This document shows positions 44,547-54,846 of a stretch of DNA of 64,000 nt, piece after piece. How positions within the stretch are numbered: the first letter of the stretch is position 1; each line of letters starts with the position of its first letter. The notes beneath the pieces were generated by a model. The model was not told where the DNA came from, did not search any database, and saw nothing but the letters and a program-made list of their open reading frames with translations. The position numbers and the translations under genes were made by a program. Location: positions 2,170,001 through 2,234,000 of the forward strand of contig NZ_NFZS01000001.1 of the NCBI RefSeq assembly GCF_003264855.1, in the 5' to 3' direction. This stretch comes from Dyella jiangningensis (GTDB lineage: Bacteria > Pseudomonadota > Gammaproteobacteria > Xanthomonadales > Rhodanobacteraceae).

Positions 44547-44918
44547 ATGGATCCCGCGATCAACATCGACTTTCCCTATCACTTCGATCATTCGGGGCGA
44601 ACGGCGGCGCCGGACTACGACGACCACGTGCGCGACCTGATCGAGCAGTTGCTGTTCACCAGTCCCGGCGAGCGCGTGAACCGCCCCGACTTCGGCAGCG
44701 GCCTGCTGCAGATGGTGTTTGCGCCGAACAGTCCGGAAGTGGCGGCCGCCCTGCAATTCACCTTGCAGGCGGCGTTGCAGCGCTATCTCGGCGACGTCAT
44801 CGGCGTCAGCGCGCTGGAGGTCACGGCGATCGACTCCACGCTGACCGTGGACTTGAGCTATGTAGTGCTCGCCACGGGCGAGGCTCGCACGGACAGCTTC
44901 AGCCGGAGCGCGCCATGA
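44547..44918 (+). CDS. gp25-like baseplate wedge protein
   Basis: The 123-residue protein has the gp25/GPW lysozyme-like signature LIEQLLFTSPGERVNRPDFG and SGLLQMVFAPNSPEVAAALQ. It starts sheath assembly at the baseplate. It begins 7 bases after the PAAR-like stop and overlaps the next gene by 4 bases. Confidence 0.95.
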   Translation: MDPAINIDFPYHFDHSGRTAAPDYDDHVRDLIEQLLFTSPGERVNRPDFGSGLLQMVFAPNSPEVAAALQFTLQAALQRYLGDVIGVSALEVTAIDSTLTVDLSYVVLATGEARTDSFSRSAP

Positions 44919-47713
44919 GCACCATGGACAACACGCCTGCCGCGATCGGCATCAGCTGCCAGCTTCTGCCTGCCTGCAGTGACGACCTGCGGCGGGAGAA
45001 GGTTCGCCTGGAAGGCAAGCTCAATGGCATCGATTTCGTCGAGGTAGGCGACGACGGCGTCACGTTGTGCGTCCATCTGTTCGGTGGCGTGCCGTCGGAC
45101 ATCGCGGTAGCCAACGTGCGCATCAGCGGTGGTGATCGCATCACCGGTCTGCGCGTGCTCAGCGTCAGTGAGGAAAACGAGCCGGACATGCACGACGATG
45201 TCTGCCTGCGCGTCGTGCTGGACCGCGAAGGCGACCACTCCGCGTATTGCCTGTGCCTGGTCGATGCATCATCGGGCGACGATCCCGCCAACTGGCGTGC
45301 CTATCCCGGGTTCGATCCGCGTTACGCCTGTGCACCGCTCCGCTTCCGGCTGGGTTGTGCGAAAGATCTCGACTGCGCGGCGGCCACGGCGTGCGTGAAG
45401 CCGGCGCCGAGCCTGCCGGACATTAACTATCTCGCCAAGGACTACGCCAGCTTCCGGCAGCTGTTTTTTGACCGCATGGCGATCACCGTGCCTGGGTGGC
45501 AGGAACGCCACGTGCCGGATATCGGCGTGGCGCTGGTGGAAGTGATGGCGTATGTCGCCGACCACCTGAGCTATTACCAGGATGCGGTGGCCACCGAGGC
45601 CTATCTCGCCACGGCGCGGCGGCGAATCTCCGTGCGGCGGCATGCAAGGCTGGTGGACTACCGCATGCACGAAGGCTGCAATGCGCGCGCTTTCGTGACG
45701 CTGGCGTTGGCGGCGGGCGAGCAGACACTTGCGCTCGACCAACTCCTGCTGCTGGTTCCTCCACCCGGGCAACTGCCCGTGGCGCCCGGGCCGATCGATG
45801 CCAAGGCACTCGATGCGGCGCGCGCGCAGGGTGCGCTGGTCTTCGAGCCCATGACCTTGGATGGCGCAGACACCATCACTGTCGTCGCCGCGCAGAGTGC
45901 CATTCGCATCTACACCTGGGGCAACCAGCGATGCTGTCTGCCACGCGGTAGTACGCAGGCTGTCTTGCTGGACGCACCGTTGCCGGCGCCGCCGACGGAA
46001 ACACCTCCGCCTGGCACGCCGCCTGGGAGCGATGGCGGCGGTACGCCTTTGCCGCAGGTGAGGTCGGAGGAGGTGAATGCGCCGCGGCGTGCGCTGAAAC
46101 TGAAGCCCGGCGACTTCCTGATCTTCGAGGAAGTGCTGGGCGTGTCCACGGGCAATCCCGCGGATGCCGATCCTTCGCATCGCCATGCGGTCCGCCTCAC
46201 CGGTGTGCAGGAACGGGTCGATCCGCTGGATGGCAGCCTGTTGTTGCAGGTGAACTGGGATGCGTGCGATGCGTTGCCGTTCGACCTGTGCCTGTCCGTA
46301 CGCCTGTCCTCGCCGGATTGCCGCTGGATCGATGATGTGAGCCTCGCGCGCGGAAACGTGCTGCTGGTCGACCACGGTGATCACCCACCAGGGCAATGCC
46401 AGTGCGATGCGCTCTGCGTACCGCCGGAGGCGATCGACGACGCCGACTACCCTGGTCTCTCCAGCGCCATGGCATCCGTGCCGGACGCCTGCATGCGGTG
46501 CCAGTCGTTGAAGGAAGAGTGCTGGCTGGTGCCGGGAAACGCCCAGTACGAATGCTGCGTGTGCGACGGCGCCGTGCAGGACGTGATCCGCCCGGCAGGC
46601 GACTCCGGTCATGCGTTGAACGGTTCACCGCTGACCTGGGCCGAGCCGCTACCCACCGCTTCCGGCGTGCCCGTGTGCCTGTTGTTGTCGCGCGATCCGC
46701 GGCAGGCGCAGCCGCAGCTCCGTGTGTGTGGCGGGCGCCTGGACGAGGTGTTGATCAGCGGCATACCTGATGCGGGCTATCAGTGGGCTGCCCGACACGA
46801 CCTGCTCGAAAGCGGCCCGAACGATCGCCATTTCGTGGTGGAAGTGGACGACGATGGCGTTGCCCATCTGCGTTTTGGTGACGGCACGCTCGGCCGGCAG
46901 CCGCAGGCGGGCGATTTCTTCCGCGCCTTGCCGCGCATCGGCAACGGCAGCGTGGGCAACGTGGGCTGCGACAGCATCGTATGGCTGGCGGTGAAAGCAG
47001 GTGCGGCGCCAGAGGGGATCGTGCCGCGCAATCCGATGGCAGCTTCGGGCGGCACCGATCCGGAGAGCCTGGCCGAGGTGAAGCGGTATGCGCCCGGCGC
47101 TTTCAGGGCGAATGCCTTGCGCGCGATCACCGCCGACGACTACGCCATGTTCGCTGCGCGCGAGCCGGCATTGCAGGGTGCGTCGTGCCAGCTGGCATGG
47201 ACTGGCGGCTGGTACGAGGCCGATGTCGTGGTCGACCCGCGCGGCGCGGAGAGCCTGGCGCCTGCGCTGGCTGCCAAGGTGAAGCGTGACCTGTGGCCTT
47301 ATCGGCGCATCGGCCATGACCTGGCGGTGCTGGCCGCGCGGTACGTGCCGCTGCTCATCGAGCTTCGCGTCTGCGTGCTGCCGGATTTCCTTGTGGCGCA
47401 CGTCAAGGCGGACCTGTTGGATCGCTTCACCGCCGGCCTGCGCAGCGACGGCGTGCCGGGCTTCTTCCATCCCGATTGCCTGCTGCTTGGTTCGCCGGTC
47501 TATGCCAGCGCGCTCATCGCCGAAGCCCAGGCCGTGGCCGGCGTTGCCCACGTCGAGCTGATCACGCTTGCCCGCGAGGAAGGCGGCGTGTCGGGCGATG
47601 TGCCAGCGGATGGCGTGCTGCACCTGGCATCGATGGAGATCGCACAGATCGACAGCAGTCCCGATCATCCTGATCGTGGCTCCATCACGTTCATCATGGG
47701 AGGTGGCCGATGA
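44915..47713 (+). CDS. Large baseplate J-like assembly protein 1 (Afp11-type), Cys-rich
   Basis: The 932-residue protein has an N-terminal beta domain and DINYLAKDYASFRQLFFDRM (Tyr/Asp-rich motif of this family), PDIGVALVEVMAYVADHLSY, and a baseplate J segment with LRFGDGTLGRQPQAGDFF and DDYAMFAAREPALQGASCQL. It belongs to the wedge that links hub and sheath. A mid-protein region (about 494-553) holds many Cys (CQCDALC, CMRCQSLKEEC, YECCVCDG), suggesting bound metal or disulfides, which is unusual for baseplate proteins. Confidence 0.9.
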   Translation: MSTMDNTPAAIGISCQLLPACSDDLRREKVRLEGKLNGIDFVEVGDDGVTLCVHLFGGVPSDIAVANVRISGGDRITGLRVLSVSEENEPDMHDDVCLRVVLDREGDHSAYCLCLVDASSGDDPANWRAYPGFDPRYACAPLRFRLGCAKDLDCAAATACVKPAPSLPDINYLAKDYASFRQLFFDRMAITVPGWQERHVPDIGVALVEVMAYVADHLSYYQDAVATEAYLATARRRISVRRHARLVDYRMHEGCNARAFVTLALAAGEQTLALDQLLLLVPPPGQLPVAPGPIDAKALDAARAQGALVFEPMTLDGADTITVVAAQSAIRIYTWGNQRCCLPRGSTQAVLLDAPLPAPPTETPPPGTPPGSDGGGTPLPQVRSEEVNAPRRALKLKPGDFLIFEEVLGVSTGNPADADPSHRHAVRLTGVQERVDPLDGSLLLQVNWDACDALPFDLCLSVRLSSPDCRWIDDVSLARGNVLLVDHGDHPPGQCQCDALCVPPEAIDDADYPGLSSAMASVPDACMRCQSLKEECWLVPGNAQYECCVCDGAVQDVIRPAGDSGHALNGSPLTWAEPLPTASGVPVCLLLSRDPRQAQPQLRVCGGRLDEVLISGIPDAGYQWAARHDLLESGPNDRHFVVEVDDDGVAHLRFGDGTLGRQPQAGDFFRALPRIGNGSVGNVGCDSIVWLAVKAGAAPEGIVPRNPMAASGGTDPESLAEVKRYAPGAFRANALRAITADDYAMFAAREPALQGASCQLAWTGGWYEADVVVDPRGAESLAPALAAKVKRDLWPYRRIGHDLAVLAARYVPLLIELRVCVLPDFLVAHVKADLLDRFTAGLRSDGVPGFFHPDCLLLGSPVYASALIAEAQAVAGVAHVELITLAREEGGVSGDVPADGVLHLASMEIAQIDSSPDHPDRGSITFIMGGGR

Positions 47714-50700
47714 GCTGCTGCAGCGCCTGTGGCCAGCACGCCTGCGCCTGCGGATGCGGCGCCAGCGAACGCACGCCGCTTCCCCTTTACAACCGGCCGG
47801 GTCTTGCCAGCCTCGCGTATCGCGTGGGCACCTATGCCGATTTCTTCACCACCATGCAGATGGACCTGAGTTCGTCCGCGTTGCCGGCCTTGGCCGGGCT
47901 GCGCACGCGTGAACTGGACGATCCGTCCATGGCCCTGATGGACGCCTGGGCCATCGGCGCCGACGTGCTGAGCTTCTACCAGGAACGCATCGCCAACGAA
48001 GGCTACCTGCGTACCGCAACGGAACGCTGCTCCGTGCTGCAGCTGGGCCGGCTGGTGGACTATCGCCTTCGCCCCGGCGTTGCCGCCGGCGTCTACCTGG
48101 CCTACACCATCGACGACAACTCGCCGCCGGTCACGATACCGGCCGGCGCCAAGGCGCAATCCGTGCCGGCACCTGGCGAGCAGATGCAGACCTTCGAGAC
48201 GGCGGAGTCGCTGGATGCACGGCACGAATGGAACACCCTGCATCCGCGGCAGACGCAGCCGCAGAACATCACGCTGGATAACATCGCTGCACTGCAGGAC
48301 CTATGGCTGACCGGTGCGGCCACACAGCTCAAGCACAGCGACCGGCTGCTGTTCCAGTTCGGCGAGCTGGCGAACGGCACCAGCGTGTTGCGCATGGTGG
48401 AGTCGGTGGACGTCCAGCAGACCGATCCTGCCACCGGCGCGATGCTGCAGCCGGCCGATCAGCGCAGTCGCGTTCGCCTGCAAGCCCTGGGCGCGGCGAC
48501 GGTGGCGATCGCAGCGGCGGCCAACCGCGCGGTCGTTGCCTTGGCGTCGGGCGATGCGCGCTGGTTCAATGCGTTGCTCGGCGTGCGCCAGCAATTGCTG
48601 CTGGGGGTCGACGACGGCGGCTCCACCAAAGCGTTTTCCACAGTGTTCATGCGCTACCTGGAAGGTTGGCAAAGCGGGCCGCAGCCGGTGAGGGACTTCA
48701 TGAAGGCTGTCGACGAGGCCTTTGGCGGTTCACCCGTGACACCTCCCGGGGCGACGGGCTTTGGCGCCTTGTTCGGCGCACTGATCCTGCCGCGCACGTT
48801 GCAGCCGGCGAACAGCTTGCAGCTACGGCGCGGGATCGCCACGGCGCTCGCGCCAGCCAGCGATGTTCGGCCGCAGCTGCTGCTCAATTTCGCCACGCCA
48901 CTGCTGGATACGTTCTATCGTGCTTGGACGGCGATCCCCCATGGCGACCCCTCGCCGGACCTGCTGGGCGTGTTCGCACTGCGCATCAAGGCACCGCTGT
49001 TCGGCTACAACGCGCCGGCACCCATGACGGTCAACCAGAAGTGGGATGGTTCGCAATGGGTATCGACCATGGTGCCGGGCTCGCTGGACACCAGCCACGA
49101 AATCGCCGGTACCGTCTGGCTCGACAACGCCTACGACGATGTGGAGAGCGGCAGTTACGCAGTGATATGGCCGTCCGGGAACAACCCCGTCGTCACCGTG
49201 CGCGTGGCGCACGCCACCGCGGCACCGCACTCGATGTACACGATGAGCGGCAAGAGCACGCGCCTGGATATCGATCCGAACCAGGGCGATCACACCTGGA
49301 GCGTCGGTGGCGAATCGGATGTGCGCGGCACGCAGGTTTACGCACAAAGCGAGCCACTGACGCTGGCCGCCTCCAATATCGTCGACCAGACGGGAAACGC
49401 CACCGTCAGCAGCGCAGGCGTGGCGCAGGATGGCGCCACGCGCATGACGCTCGATGTAGCCGTCGATGGCCTCAAGGCGGGGCGTTGGGTGATCGTGCAA
49501 GGGCAGCGCGCCGACGTGCCCGGAACCGACGCCGTGAACGCTTCGGAGGCCGTCATGCTGCTGTCCGTCGAACAGGCGGCATCGAACCTGCCCGGCGACA
49601 CCATCCATAGCACGCTGGTCTTTGCCGGCAAGGGGCTGGCCTACGCGTATGTCCGCAACAGCGTATCGATCCATGCCAACGTCGTGCGCGCCACGCACGG
49701 GGAGACACGCAACGAAGTGCTCGGCAACGGCAATGGCGCGACGGCCATGCCTACGTTCGCGTTGAAGCAGCAGCCACTCACCTACGTCTCCGCGCCCACG
49801 GTGGATGGCGTGCAGAGCACGCTGGTGGTATCCGTCAACGGCATGCAATGGCACGAGGTGCGCAACCTGGCGTTTGTCGATGCGACCAGTCGCAGCTACG
49901 CGACGGCGATCGACGACGGCGGCAAGGTGAGCGTGCTGTTCGGCGATGGCGTGCACGGCGCGCGAGTGCCTACCGGTATCGAGAACGTCAGTGCGGCGTA
50001 CCGGCAGGGCATCGGCATGGCGGGCAACGTGCAGGCAGGGCAGGTCAGTCTTGCGGCGACGCGTCCGCTGGGCGTCAAGCAGGTGGTCAATCCCTTGCGC
50101 GCCTCGGGTGGCGCCGATCCGGAAACGCGCGACCAGGCACGCGTCAACGTACCGCTGGCGGTGCTTGCGCTGGATCGCCTCGTGTCCATTACCGATTACG
50201 CCGACTTCTCGCGCACCTATGGCGGCGTGGGCAAGGCCTCCGCGAACAAGCTCGGCTCGCAGGTATTGGTCACCATCGCCGGCGCCGACGACGCGCCCAT
50301 CGACGACACCTCCGACCTCTACCGCAACCTGCTGCAGTCGCTGCAGCGTTACGGCGACCCCTCGCTGCCGGTGGCGCTGATGGTGCGTCAGCTGGTTGCG
50401 TTGACGTTGAGCGCCAAGGTTGGCCTGTTGCCGGACTACGAATGGGAATCCGTGGAGCCCGTGATACGCGCCGCGCTGATGCATCGTTTCGGCTTCGAGG
50501 GCGCGGGGCTGGCGAGCCCTGTCTACCTGAGTAGCGTCGTGTCGTGCATCCAGGCCGTGCGCGGCGTGGCCTGGGTGGACGTGGACGCCTTCGGCAGCCT
50601 CGACGAGGCCACGCTGCTGCTTGGCTTTGGCGTCGGCGGCGATGATGGCGGGGAGGGCGCTGTGCTGAAGCGCAACCCACCGCAGGTGACAGACGCCGCA

Positions 50701-50826
50701 GCAGCGCAGCGGATCACCGTGCTCGACGCCCGCCTCGACGACCAGGGCAACCCGCAGCCGGCGCAGATTGCGTATTTCCTGCCGAGCGTTCCAGACACCC
50801 TCTTGCTGCAGCAGGCCGCGTCATGA
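47710..50826 (+). CDS. Large baseplate J-like assembly protein 2 (Afp12-type)
   Basis: The 1038-residue protein begins with a striking Cys cluster (CCSACGQHACACGCG, residues 3-17), then LASLAYRVGTYADFFTTM, DDPSMALMDAWAIGADVLSF and a J-type end with VLFGDGVHGARVPTGIENVS and ITDYADFSRTYGGVGKASAN. It is the second wedge protein, as in other eCIS with paired large J proteins. Overlap with neighbours is 4 bases each side. Confidence 0.9.
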   Translation: MSCCSACGQHACACGCGASERTPLPLYNRPGLASLAYRVGTYADFFTTMQMDLSSSALPALAGLRTRELDDPSMALMDAWAIGADVLSFYQERIANEGYLRTATERCSVLQLGRLVDYRLRPGVAAGVYLAYTIDDNSPPVTIPAGAKAQSVPAPGEQMQTFETAESLDARHEWNTLHPRQTQPQNITLDNIAALQDLWLTGAATQLKHSDRLLFQFGELANGTSVLRMVESVDVQQTDPATGAMLQPADQRSRVRLQALGAATVAIAAAANRAVVALASGDARWFNALLGVRQQLLLGVDDGGSTKAFSTVFMRYLEGWQSGPQPVRDFMKAVDEAFGGSPVTPPGATGFGALFGALILPRTLQPANSLQLRRGIATALAPASDVRPQLLLNFATPLLDTFYRAWTAIPHGDPSPDLLGVFALRIKAPLFGYNAPAPMTVNQKWDGSQWVSTMVPGSLDTSHEIAGTVWLDNAYDDVESGSYAVIWPSGNNPVVTVRVAHATAAPHSMYTMSGKSTRLDIDPNQGDHTWSVGGESDVRGTQVYAQSEPLTLAASNIVDQTGNATVSSAGVAQDGATRMTLDVAVDGLKAGRWVIVQGQRADVPGTDAVNASEAVMLLSVEQAASNLPGDTIHSTLVFAGKGLAYAYVRNSVSIHANVVRATHGETRNEVLGNGNGATAMPTFALKQQPLTYVSAPTVDGVQSTLVVSVNGMQWHEVRNLAFVDATSRSYATAIDDGGKVSVLFGDGVHGARVPTGIENVSAAYRQGIGMAGNVQAGQVSLAATRPLGVKQVVNPLRASGGADPETRDQARVNVPLAVLALDRLVSITDYADFSRTYGGVGKASANKLGSQVLVTIAGADDAPIDDTSDLYRNLLQSLQRYGDPSLPVALMVRQLVALTLSAKVGLLPDYEWESVEPVIRAALMHRFGFEGAGLASPVYLSSVVSCIQAVRGVAWVDVDAFGSLDEATLLLGFGVGGDDGGEGAVLKRNPPQVTDAAAAQRITVLDARLDDQGNPQPAQIAYFLPSVPDTLLLQQAAS

Positions 50827-53072
50827 ACAGCCAGTCGGATCGTCTGTACGACCTGTTGCCCGTGGTCTACCGCATGCGGGACGCGGACCAGGGCTATCCG
50901 TTGCGCGACTTCCTGCGCGTGCTGTCGGCACAGGCGGATGTGCTGGAACAGGACATCACGCGCCTCTACGACAACTGGTTCATCGAGACCTGTGACGACT
51001 GGGTCGTGCCGTACATCGGTGATCTGCTCGGGTACACGCTGCTGCCGGAAGCGGCCACGTTGTCGATGGATGGTTGCGGGTCCGCCGGGCTGGGGCGTGT
51101 GCTCGCACCGCGTGCGGACGTGGCGAACCTGATCGATGCGCGCCGCCGCAAGGGTACGCTCTCCTTGCTGGAAGACCTTGCGCGCGATGCGGCGAACTGG
51201 CCGGCGCGTGCGGTGGAGTTCTATCCACTGCTGGGCTGGATGCAGCATCTCGATCACCAGCATCCGTGGCGAGGCGGCACGGCCGACCTGCGCCAGCCTG
51301 GCCGGCTCCAATGCCTGGCGTGGGAGGACGGCGCCTTCAGTCGCCTGGCGCACAGCGTGGACATCCGCCGCATCGACAGCACGCATCGACGCGGGCGTTT
51401 CGCCATCCCCGGCGTGGGCGTGTTCGTGTTTCGCCTGCGCAGCTACTCCGTCACCCGTACGCCGGCTTATTGCGTGGAAGAACAAGGTGCGCAGTGCTAC
51501 AGCTTCAGCGTGCTTGGGCAGGATACGCCGCTGTTCCAGCGCCCGGTCGCCGAGCCCACGCCCACGCATATCGCGCAGGAAGAAAACCTCCCCGTGCCAT
51601 TGCGGCGTTTTCGCTTTGCCGAGCGCGGCATCGAGGCGGACTACGCGTCGGTGTCGCCCAACCTCTACGGTGAAGGCAGGAGCGTGCAGATTTTCGCGCC
51701 CGATTGGCCGGCCAAAGGCCAGGGCTTGCCGGTGTCCATCGAGCTGCTGATGCCAGCCGACCTTGGCGACTGGAAATACCAGGTGCCGCGTGGCCGCGTC
51801 GCTGTCGATCCGGAACGTGGACGCATGCTGTTCCCCGCGGGGCAGCGCCCCAAACGTGGTGTCTGGGTGGATTACCAGTACGGTTTTGCGGCGGATATCG
51901 GTGGCGGCGAGTACGCGCGCGTCACGCCGGAGCTGGAAAACGCGACGCGCTATGTCGTGCATGCCGCCTTGCCCGACAGTGATCCGGCCAAGACCACCTT
52001 GCCCGACCGCCACTTCGCCAGCATCACGGCCGCGCTGGATGCCTGGGCGAAGGCGAAGGCCGCGACGCCAACCTTGCATGCGCTGATCATCGAGCTTGCG
52101 GAAAGCGGCGTCTACGAAGGCGGCATCGATCTGCAGCTGGATCCCGGCGAAGCCATCCAGATCCGCGCAGCCGATCGCGCCCGTCCGGTACTTCGCCTGC
52201 TCGACGTGCGTGCCAGTCAGCCCGATGCACTGTCCGTGGGTGGCGGGCCGGGCAGTCGCTTCATCCTGGATGGCCTGCTTGTTTCGGGGCGTGGCATCGA
52301 GGTGCACGGGCCGCAGGATGACGGCGATGCAGCGGCCGTGCCCGTCGGCGATCTGTGCGAACTGGTGATAAGGCACTGCACGCTGGTGCCGGGATGGTCG
52401 CTGCAGTGCGATTGCGACCCCAAGCGCCCGGGCGAGCCGAGCGTCACGCTCGACGCCACGCGGGCGTCGCTGCGCGTGGAATGCAGCATCCTTGGCGGCA
52501 TCAGCGTGATATCGCCGGCCAAGCGTGGCGAACCGCCATCGATCTCGTTGCGTGACAGCGTGCTGGACGCCACCGGCCCGCAACGGCTGGCCGTCTCCTC
52601 GCCGGACGAAGTGGTGGCTTATGCCGTAGCCAGTTTCGCCCGCTGCACCGTGATCGGCGAAGTGCAGGTACATGGCCTGCGTCTGGCGGAGAATTCGATC
52701 TTCGCCAGTCCGCTGCGTGTGTTGCGCAGGCAGGCCGGATGCGTTCGCTTCTGTTTCGTGCCCACGGGTTCGCGCACGCCCCAACGCTTCCATTGCCAGC
52801 CGGATCTCGCCGTGGCCGCCGTGGATAGTGCCGACGCGGCGCAGACGCGACTGCGTGTCGTGCCGTTGTTCCGCAGTCGACGTTACGGCTCACCGCACTA
52901 CATGAGGTTGTCCGATGCGTGTTGCGAAGAGATTCGCAGCGGCGCATCCGATGAGTCTTCGATGGGCGTGTATCACGACCTGTATGAGCCGCAGCGCCGG
53001 GCGAATCTCGCGTTGCGGCTCGAAGAATACGTGCCCGCCGGCGCCGCTCCCGGCATTTTCTTCGCGAGTTAG
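50823..53072 (+). CDS. Phage tail protein I-like baseplate protein with long beta-rich C-terminus
   Basis: The 749-residue protein has an N-terminal tail protein I domain (LLPVVYRMRDADQGYPLRDF, NWFIETCDDWVVPYIGDLLG) and a long C-terminal part with repeated short strands (VRASQPDALSVGG, LVIRHCTLVPGWSLQCD, SISLRDSVLDATG) like a parallel beta-helix. In phages, protein I is at the wedge edge near fibres, so the beta-helix-like part may carry receptor binding here. Overlaps the previous gene by 4 bases. Confidence 0.85.
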   Translation: MNSQSDRLYDLLPVVYRMRDADQGYPLRDFLRVLSAQADVLEQDITRLYDNWFIETCDDWVVPYIGDLLGYTLLPEAATLSMDGCGSAGLGRVLAPRADVANLIDARRRKGTLSLLEDLARDAANWPARAVEFYPLLGWMQHLDHQHPWRGGTADLRQPGRLQCLAWEDGAFSRLAHSVDIRRIDSTHRRGRFAIPGVGVFVFRLRSYSVTRTPAYCVEEQGAQCYSFSVLGQDTPLFQRPVAEPTPTHIAQEENLPVPLRRFRFAERGIEADYASVSPNLYGEGRSVQIFAPDWPAKGQGLPVSIELLMPADLGDWKYQVPRGRVAVDPERGRMLFPAGQRPKRGVWVDYQYGFAADIGGGEYARVTPELENATRYVVHAALPDSDPAKTTLPDRHFASITAALDAWAKAKAATPTLHALIIELAESGVYEGGIDLQLDPGEAIQIRAADRARPVLRLLDVRASQPDALSVGGGPGSRFILDGLLVSGRGIEVHGPQDDGDAAAVPVGDLCELVIRHCTLVPGWSLQCDCDPKRPGEPSVTLDATRASLRVECSILGGISVISPAKRGEPPSISLRDSVLDATGPQRLAVSSPDEVVAYAVASFARCTVIGEVQVHGLRLAENSIFASPLRVLRRQAGCVRFCFVPTGSRTPQRFHCQPDLAVAAVDSADAAQTRLRVVPLFRSRRYGSPHYMRLSDACCEEIRSGASDESSMGVYHDLYEPQRRANLALRLEEYVPAGAAPGIFFAS

Positions 53073-53082
53073 GAGATCGATC

Positions 53083-54666
53083 ATGAAAGGCGACTTTGCA
53101 CGTGTCACCTTCGACTCGACGCTGCATTACAGCCAGGTCTTCCAGCAGCAGGGCCGCGTCATGCTGGAAGCGGACTGGAACGAGCAGGCCAGCATTCAGC
53201 TGAACCTCCTGCGCACGCTGGCGATGGACCTGGTAGGTCCGTGCTGGGCGCCTGGCAACGGCTTCCGGTTCACGGTTGCGCCGAAGTTGCCCGACTGGCC
53301 GCTGACGCCCGGGCACTTCTACGTCGACGGCATCCTCTGCGTCAATGAAGGCGCCTGCACGTTCGGCACACAACCCAATGTGCCGACGCCCGACACGATC
53401 ACGGGCAGCGACGGCTCATCAGGCCAGCCGGCAAGCTTCGCGTTGTGGCTCGACGTGTGGGAGCGGCACCTGTGCGCCGTGGAAGCGCCATCCATCGCGG
53501 ATACGGCGCTCGACGGTATCGACACGGCGTCACGCGCGCAGGTGGTCTGGCAGACGCGCATGCTCGACCTCGATCCCGAGCGTTCCACGGCATCCCTGGC
53601 CAACGTCCGTACGGCACTGGGGCTGCGCAAGGATCTGGATGCGGCGACGCTCAAGCAGGATCTGGCCAATCTCGATGCCCTCGCGAATGCATTGAACGGG
53701 CAGGGCGCGGCGAACACGACGATCTGCGATGCATTGCGCCAGTGGGTTGGCGTGCGCGCCAACTACGCGTGGCCACGGATGCGAGCGCAGCTGGGCCCCG
53801 TCGACAGCGACAGCGATCCGTGCGTGATCGCTGCCGATGCGCGTTACCGGGGCTGCGAAAACCAGCTGTATCGCGTCGAGATCCATCGCGGCGGGCTGGC
53901 CAGCACGGAGGCGGCACCGGCCACGACCAGCTTCAAGTGGTCGCGCGAAAACGGGTCGGTGGTCTTTCCCGCGCTGAGCAGCGTGGTCGGCCAGGCGGAC
54001 GACGGCAGCGCGATCATGACCGTTACCCTGGGAAGCGTGGGACGCGACCAGCGATTGGGATTGGCGACGGGCGACTGGGTCGAACTGGTGGACGACGACT
54101 ATACCCTGGCGCAGCTCGCCTATCCGCTGCTGCAGGTGAAAGCGGTCGACGCCACGCGGCGAACGGTGCAACTGGCATTGGCAACAGGGTTGACGCCCTA
54201 TCAGTTGAGCAACGATGCGCGAAAGCACCCTTTGCTGCGCCGCTGGGATCAGCGCGACGGCGTAGCGGCGGGCGGCGACGTGATCCTGGCGGAGGGCGAA
54301 TACGTCACGCTAGAAAATGGCATCCAGGTCAGCTTCGAGCCGGGCGGCCTGTACGCCACCGGCGACTACTGGCTGGTTCCCGCACGGGTTTCGGGGCAGG
54401 GCATGATCGAATGGCCGCAGGTGAACGGTGCACCCGTGCCGCTGCCATCGCGGGGCATGCATCATGCCGCGGTACTTGGCGCGTATACGGCCGCCGCGGG
54501 CTATGCGGAGTGTTGTTGCCGCTTCGACTCGCTCTGCACGCTGCTCCGCAACAGCGCGACCCGCAAACCGCTGGATACCGCGACGGGCGCCGCCGCGAAG
54601 AACGCGGCCGTCGCCAAGGCGGCACCTGCCGTGAAGAAGGCCACCCGCAAGAAGAAGACGGGCTGA
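53083..54666 (+). CDS. DUF6519-like protein ending the eCIS operon, with Lys/Ala-rich tail
   Basis: The 527-residue protein begins MKGDFARVTFDSTLHYSQVF and continues QQQGRVMLEADWNEQASIQL, the DUF6519-type opening. It has central beta segments (LYRVEIHRGGLA, FKWSRENGSVVFPAL) and ends in a basic tail (AKAAPAVKKATRKKKTG). AGGAG lies 8 bases before the ATG; 10 bases separate it from the previous stop. It may attach as a fibre or surface protein. Confidence 0.85.
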   Translation: MKGDFARVTFDSTLHYSQVFQQQGRVMLEADWNEQASIQLNLLRTLAMDLVGPCWAPGNGFRFTVAPKLPDWPLTPGHFYVDGILCVNEGACTFGTQPNVPTPDTITGSDGSSGQPASFALWLDVWERHLCAVEAPSIADTALDGIDTASRAQVVWQTRMLDLDPERSTASLANVRTALGLRKDLDAATLKQDLANLDALANALNGQGAANTTICDALRQWVGVRANYAWPRMRAQLGPVDSDSDPCVIAADARYRGCENQLYRVEIHRGGLASTEAAPATTSFKWSRENGSVVFPALSSVVGQADDGSAIMTVTLGSVGRDQRLGLATGDWVELVDDDYTLAQLAYPLLQVKAVDATRRTVQLALATGLTPYQLSNDARKHPLLRRWDQRDGVAAGGDVILAEGEYVTLENGIQVSFEPGGLYATGDYWLVPARVSGQGMIEWPQVNGAPVPLPSRGMHHAAVLGAYTAAAGYAECCCRFDSLCTLLRNSATRKPLDTATGAAAKNAAVAKAAPAVKKATRKKKTG

Positions 54667-54688
54667 ACCGGAAAGTCGGGCGGGGTGG

Positions 54689-54718
54689 CCCGCACGCACG
54701 ACCCGCCGCGTGTGCGGG
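54689..54718 (+). terminator. GC-rich hairpin after the eCIS operon
   Basis: CCCGCAC (54689-54695) pairs with GTGCGGG (54712-54718); three more pairs are possible past a 2-base bulge. No T-run follows, so it may be only a partial terminator or an mRNA end stabiliser. It lies 23 bases after the last operon stop. Confidence 0.3.
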
Positions 54719-54846
54719 GTTCGCGTACTTCTGGCCCGTTATGAGACTACGTGACGTCATGCCACAGGCCTTCTGCGCTGTCCGGCAGGGACCGGACGTG
54801 AGAAGATGTCTTGAGCCTACTCAAGACTTGGCTGGATGGGGACGAC

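Noticed and set aside
48823-50484. 553-residue - strand frame in the second J-type gene
   Set aside because: Antisense shadow; composition and lack of a ribosome site argue against coding.
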